From Amphiura filiformis (Eukaryota > Echinodermata > Ophiuroidea > Amphilepidida > Amphiuridae), in NCBI RefSeq assembly GCF_039555335.1, contig NC_092640.1, positions 31,936,204 to 32,000,203 on the forward strand: a DNA stretch of 64,000 bases, given 5' to 3'. The notes below the pieces were generated by a model. The model saw only the letters and a program-made list of their open reading frames with translations. It was not told the DNA's origin and searched no databases. The position numbers and the translations under genes are program-made. Shown piece by piece: positions 58,546 through 64,000 of the stretch. Within the stretch, counting starts at the first letter, position 1, and each line of letters begins with the position of its first letter.

Positions 58546-61489
58546 AAGGTACGGGCAACGAGCGCACTAACTCATGTTGTGCGGCTACTCTTCCCAGGGA
58601 TTTTGTAAATGAATCAGGCAAACCGAAGCTTACTTGCTGACTTGTGTTCTTACTCGCTTGTGAACGTTCCACCGCTGTTGTACTTAAAGCAGGATCTGTG
58701 ATTTAAGTGGCGTAGCCCTTCTGCGCATGTTTCATAACTCATGTGTAAGCTGTAGCAGGGAAACTTTAAAAAGTATCTTCAGGGCTTCGTGCCAAAGAGT
58801 GCTATAAGTAGTTTTCTTTGAGGTTCGGGCGCTATGCCAGATTGGATACAGTTTTATACTTATATGAATTAAGAGACTTGGAACTCTAAAAATATACCAA
58901 AGAATATCAGCTGACCAATGTTATGTATATATACATTACTGTGAATATATGGATGTAGTGCAGAAACTTGAAAGTTAGTGAAACTATTCATGTGTGTTTC
59001 GAAAGGATTTATGTTGGTGAATTTGTGAGTTTTAACTGGTAGCTCTTCGACAAATATAAGGTAAGAAAAGTGTTAAATTGTTCAAATCCTTGGTGTTGGA
59101 GTAAAGTCATTCAAGAAAAACTAATTAATTTAACGGATGGAAAGCAGGAATAGAGTCATTTCAATACAATGACAACAATTACAATCAGAAGCATAACTTT
59201 TGAACTTTTTTCCATCAACATAACGTTTCATATTTGCCTTTTAGACTTAACTTTGCCAGTATTTGAAAAACCGATATTCATCTAACCTGTATTGCAAGAG
59301 AGTTAGCAGCAATTTGTGCGCGTAATATTACTTTATTACAGAAAGTAAGCAAGAACACCCAGTAGTAATTCATTTGACAAAAACTTGGATGAAAAGCAAG
59401 TATGAAACTAACAAATATATTCCTCATCATGCTCATGGTATCAATGCTTCCTCTTGACATAGTTCTCTCCCGCTTTATTGGACAGGAAATCATAGCACAT
59501 CTAGCAGTCAATATTTGAATCGAAATCATGCCATTATATCTATTTAATTTAAGAAGACGCACCTATCATGTACTTGATCTTGTAACATTATAGATTGTGC
59601 TTCTAATAATTTTGTCTACATGGTACTTTTGATACTTAAACATACGTATATTAATATAAACATGCATCATTTCATTTCATTCAAATACTTGACAAATAAG
59701 CGTCTGCCAAAAGTTGTAAAATATATCCTTACTTACAACAAAGATGATATAAAGTCGCTAGTGTTCCGGAGACAGTAAGATCTATTCAGCTTCCTCAACT
59801 GTCGTGACGAGCATGCAAAGTAAATATCAAAAAAACGTTTGATAATTTTCTTTTCAAAGTCAGCTTCTTTTCTGTTCAATTTGTCACATTTTTAAAAACA
59901 TTTGACAACTTTCACAGCTGAAATGTCTATGTGTTACGCTCAAGAGAAAGCAACAGACTAATTTGATACTAAAATTTAAATTTTGAAGCTGAATTAATGT
60001 CGATGGCTGTCACGGAGATGTACCCCAAGTTAGGATGGACCTTTGTCTAGTGTATTTTGGATGGAACGTGGCTGTAGAATTGATATTGAGGTATATAGTA
60101 TTTTGAGGGTTCAGGCGAAGAAGGTCCAATTTGCAATCCTTGCTGACAGGTGTTAGAAATGTACGTGACTGTGGAGTACCTCCGGAGGTAACTCAAAGTT
60201 ACTTTTATTCTTTTGAATGTAATTTGACTCCCTTTTCATCCTTCTTAGACAAGCACCAATAGTATTTTAATATATAATAATATTGAAATTTTGAGGTGTG
60301 AAGACGAAAAACGGGCTTTACACACCGGTATGTTTCACTCTGACAGGGAAAAGGGGCATATCATATTGACAGTCGCGGAATGCGATTCACAAATCGCGTA
60401 GAGGCGTCAAAGTTGCCGTAAAGTCAACTGGCTTGCAACTTGACGTTTAGGCATGCTAGCGACTAGCTAGCAGTCGCTCTGCCGATCAGCGACCGATATG
60501 ACGTCATAAAATACCGCTAAGCTCCTATAGTGGTAGCGTAATATGCTCTTAAGAGAAGTGGATGAGGCAATAGGCTCTATATATAGCAAGACGCAATATT
60601 AGATTTAGCTATCTTTTTTATAATGATGACCGAAAATCACTATAACCATGAAAGTGTAATCGAGAAGCATATAAATCACAATTCGTCGTTTTATGATTAA
60701 GCTACCATAGCAACTGATACTGTTTGTATGGCCTAATTTTGTGGCGATACCTCCGTCAATCAACCACGATGTAGCAACTCATGTGAGGCTCAAATACGTA
60801 TCATGTAATAAGACATGGAACATACTGAAAAGATCAGTGCTAAAGCATCGCCTTGTTATTGCGTGTTAACCATGTTAACTGTGTTAACACCGAATGTTTT
60901 TAAAAGATTACGTGGATTATGAGAAGGTTAGCTTACATCCCGAACATTAAGTTCCAGGTGGGGTAGCTTTAGACTTTAAAATTTACAAATTGTTACCCTA
61001 CTTAAAATATATCATTCAAAATTAATATGAGCTCGTGGTACTAACATGCCTTATATTAATTACTAATTTGTGTCGAGTTTTTGCGACGAGAAATGTATGT
61101 ATAATATAAAGTATAATACCTTGCAATGTAGAAACGGTATAATAAAAAAAATTCAATCATGATATTAGATAATATTAAAAATCTGTCCCTTGACTCAAAC
61201 CCTAGACTCCAGTTTTTTCTCAAATCGAACGGTCTATTACCCAACTAGCTAGGATGCAAACATTTTGGAAGGGTGATCTTTAATCTTATAACGCTTAACG
61301 GAACCCGGGAACAAAATGTGTTAATCTGTGACTGTATGAAGATATAGACTTATGTTGTTTGTGTGTGTAAAAATTAAATATGAGTGAGTGTAGATGATGA
61401 TAGCAGGGAGGTTTCAAAGGTGATGAGCGCCATCTACGACAATTTTAAACTTCAAAAACTACTTGATATTTGGCACATAGGCCAAGAAC
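58546..61489. other. Non-coding interval
   Basis: Nearly 3 kb of AT-rich sequence with no open frame above 95 codons. A GC-richer patch at 60370-60520 (GGCATGCTAGCGACTAGCTAGCAG) has local palindromic character. I see no gene, RNA or element boundary I could defend. Introns or intergenic DNA of an unseen gene are possible. Confidence 0.35.
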
Positions 61490-61951
61490 TCGTACGTATA
61501 GAACTTTCATCTGATGTGTTCTAGTATAGGCTACTGCATAACGTGTAACTCGTTATAAGATAGCATTAAAAATGATTTGATTTAGCTACCTTGTTACAAA
61601 AATACTTAATACATCCATGTTTTTGGTTAAAACAAAGGAAAAGGACACGTATTATTTGTCGGTTGTGTTGGAAACAAATAAACCCAAACAGTTGATTTTA
61701 TGAGTACCGGTCCATAAAGAAGTCAAGTGTCTGGGAATACTAGGCCTATACGGAATATACATGACCACGGAAACAGATTTCCTTCCGAAAATGTTGTATT
61801 ATTTTTCAGATACACTGTACTCACCTGTACAACGTGTGACCTTGAGTCATTCAAACTGGCAATATTAAGTATTTCTGGAATGTTTCTGTCTAGTCCCTCA
61901 GGAGCTCATTACGTCAGCCAGTCAAACAGAGCCAGTACGGTAAATAATTAA

Positions 61952-62184
61952 TGCTCTGTGATAAGCTTCAACATAAAAAGACCAAGTTTTGAGAACATTT
62001 CTCAAAATATCATGAGCTATCTTAAGAACCACTGAACCAATACTAGGCTTGTTTGTACTCATTTTAATGCATTTTTCATGCTAATTTCAAATATAGTCAT
62101 GAAAATTTACAATTCTGACATTTTTGAAAAATTCAAATAAAATTTGAAACTTGTCGTCTGCAGTCGACACCCGCGTGGAGAGAG
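61952..62184. mobile_element. TTAA-flanked MITE, copy 2
   Basis: Inverted relative of 48655-48901, with TTAA at 61948-61951 and 62185-62188. Matches include TGAACCAATACTAGGCTTGT and CGTCTGCAGTCGACACCCGC. The copies differ at many bases, so both are old. Confidence 0.75.
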
Positions 62185-62188
62185 TTAA

Positions 62189-64000
62189 AGTGATTGGGTT
62201 TTGAAATCCAGTAAGCTATAAACGTCATTAATCGTATTCTGATCGTCGAAAGTTATTTACATAATTATGTTCATTTTGTGATAAAAAATATTCGTTTTTA
62301 TTATAAATCTTTATATTTCTACTCTTAACAACAATAATCTACAAGTTGAAGGTTAATTTCTCATCGTCAAAGTATAATATCATATGAAAAGACTCATTCC
62401 CAGATGCTTTATTTCTAGTACCACCTGTACCAGGAAACCCGTATCACTCGTCAGAGTCTTCCATGCAATGTGCTCTCTAAGGACTCGGCAAGCTCCGTGT
62501 TTCCGTAATGCGTAGATTATCTACCTTAGCCTTATGGTGAAAGGCGAGGCTCTAAATTCCCCAGTGAACAGAAGAGAGTTTGAACACAACAAATGGCTGT
62601 ATATTTAGCCGGTTTCCTCTCTCCGTACTTCTTTTTACCTAAATAAGCATATCGCTTGGTAGGTCTGTGAAACGAATGAAATGAAATTATGATATTAAAC
62701 CTCCTTTTAGGCAATCATTTTAAAACAAGCGATGACAGAAACAATATTTTACGAGCCTTTGTTGTGTTTTCGGACGTTATAATACATTTTATATTCGGAT
62801 ATTTTAGACCTAAACCAACAGCACAGGATGTATGGAGGGATGTACATGTTGTCTATATTCATCCGCCATCTTGCTACCAAAACGAGATTCTCCCTGCAAA
62901 CGCATGTGCAAAATGTGCATTTTTGTTTCTTGCGCTTTTCTAGCAACGCGTCAGAAGTCTTTTGCAACGCATAATTAAAGCATGCGTTAGACAGCCGTTA
63001 GTAGAACACAGGGCATCCCATGGTACATTGGTGAAACTGAGGATGGAACCTTGCAAATAGCAACCGTTGTCTCAAATTTCATTCAAAGCAATTGTACGCG
63101 GCACTGGTTGATGGGCACTGGAATAAGGATGATGGGAACGCAATAAATTCTGAAGTGTTCTCTACGGAATGAGAGACATTGAAACTATATATGGACGGCT
63201 GTACTCCAGAGGCCGGAATAACAAGAATTTTCTGTGATATTACCTACACTATTAAGTGGTAGTCCTATGTTGCATTCACACTGTAGGCACTTGTGAGATG
63301 CAACCATTTTGTATAGAATGAACGAGGACAGGGAATCCCGGATACAAAGACGTTATAATCTGTGATTGAATTTCCTTGACTTCAGGTGCTATTTGACATA
63401 CCACAATGGGAATACCTCGTTACCAGCAGGTATACTTACACGGTATGTAAAGTTAACGTCATCCATGCTATTGGGACGGATCGTTGTAATGTAGACATCG
63501 TTTTTCAAGGTCATCGTGGATGGTAGGCAAATGATAACTTAATAACCCGGCTTAATCATTATGATCATTGATTCATGCTTTGAAAATTGTGCTCTTATTA
63601 TTTATTGATGTTCTTCTCGGACTCCAGAAATATCGTCCCAGCTTTAGAATACAAAATAAGATATAAAAAAATGACAGTCGGTAGCTTTGAATACTTACAC
63701 AATGTTTGTCAACACAACGTTACTTTGTGAACACAACGTTACTTAGGTAAATATCTAGTTTTGGGATTATTCTGAGGAGGCAAAATTATTGCCAAATAAT
63801 ATTAAGAGCTAAATTTACTAACAATGACAATATCTATAGATATTAGTAACATACGAATAGCTTATAGCTTTAAGTTAACAGAGTTTTATCAATTCTATTT
63901 GATTATCACATGTTAAACAGAGACACTGATTAATTGTTTTTGAATCTGAGCTTTCGTCATCTTGGCGGATGGCTTGGTTATGATCTGCTCACTGCTTCTC
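62189..64000. other. Non-coding end of window
   Basis: No gene recognised. AACACAACGTTACTT occurs twice in a row at 63711-63744. The short minus and plus frames near 62530-62970 lack any recognisable protein feature. Confidence 0.35.

Overview
The window looks like a piece of a marine invertebrate deuterostome genome, most likely an echinoderm or hemichordate. The reasons are two apparently intronless Toll-like receptor genes of the single-cysteine-cluster type, a very high load of palindromic MITEs and LINEs, and frequent AGGCCT-type tracts in non-coding DNA. This is inference from sequence character; no species marker is present and nothing looks bacterial or viral.

Region 1 (1-24 kb) is a Toll-like receptor (TLR) cluster. 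Two complete receptors lie in tandem on the + strand: 2379-5678 (1099 aa) and 17873-20872 (999 aa). Each encodes a signal peptide, an N-terminal Cys pair, many leucine-rich repeats (LRRs), one C-terminal LRR cap, one membrane segment and a TIR domain. The ectodomains differ, and the first gene carries four more LRRs, while the TIR exon and 3' UTR are nearly identical. A third receptor survives as a scrap (745-1160) split by a 302-bp MITE with TTAA at both ends. Three TLR-upstream-like segments without a gene (about 8240-8750, 12590-12790, 22920-23370) suggest more lost duplicates. Two LINE copies (one -, one +) and several foldback elements lie between the genes.

Region 2 (25.4-39.6 kb) is the most striking. 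A 13.9-kb complex sits in the loop of a palindromic MITE. It has outer inverted arms of about 4.75 kb, an inner inverted repeat of 843-bp arms, and a further 86-bp inverted pair joining the inner spacer to the far right end. Several of its ends start CACTAC and carry arrays of GTAC-centred palindromes. The arms carry a broken LINE reverse-transcriptase piece and two opposed tRNA-like sequences. I see no transposase. I know no named family with this architecture.

Region 3 (39.6-64 kb) holds no gene I can recognise. It contains a decayed LINE between 370-bp direct repeats, fold-back MITEs, a 1.2-kb pyrimidine-rich tandem duplication, a nested 1.74-kb mariner-like non-autonomous element, a near-perfect 197-bp hairpin, and a tandem element with a 36-bp perfect palindrome. 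One 136-codon open frame (52979-53389) is a weak gene candidate.

Functionally, only the two TLRs are supported as working genes. They would be membrane pattern receptors with a shared signalling end and diversified ligand-binding ends. Everything else is mobile or repeat DNA. All identities are by-eye estimates.
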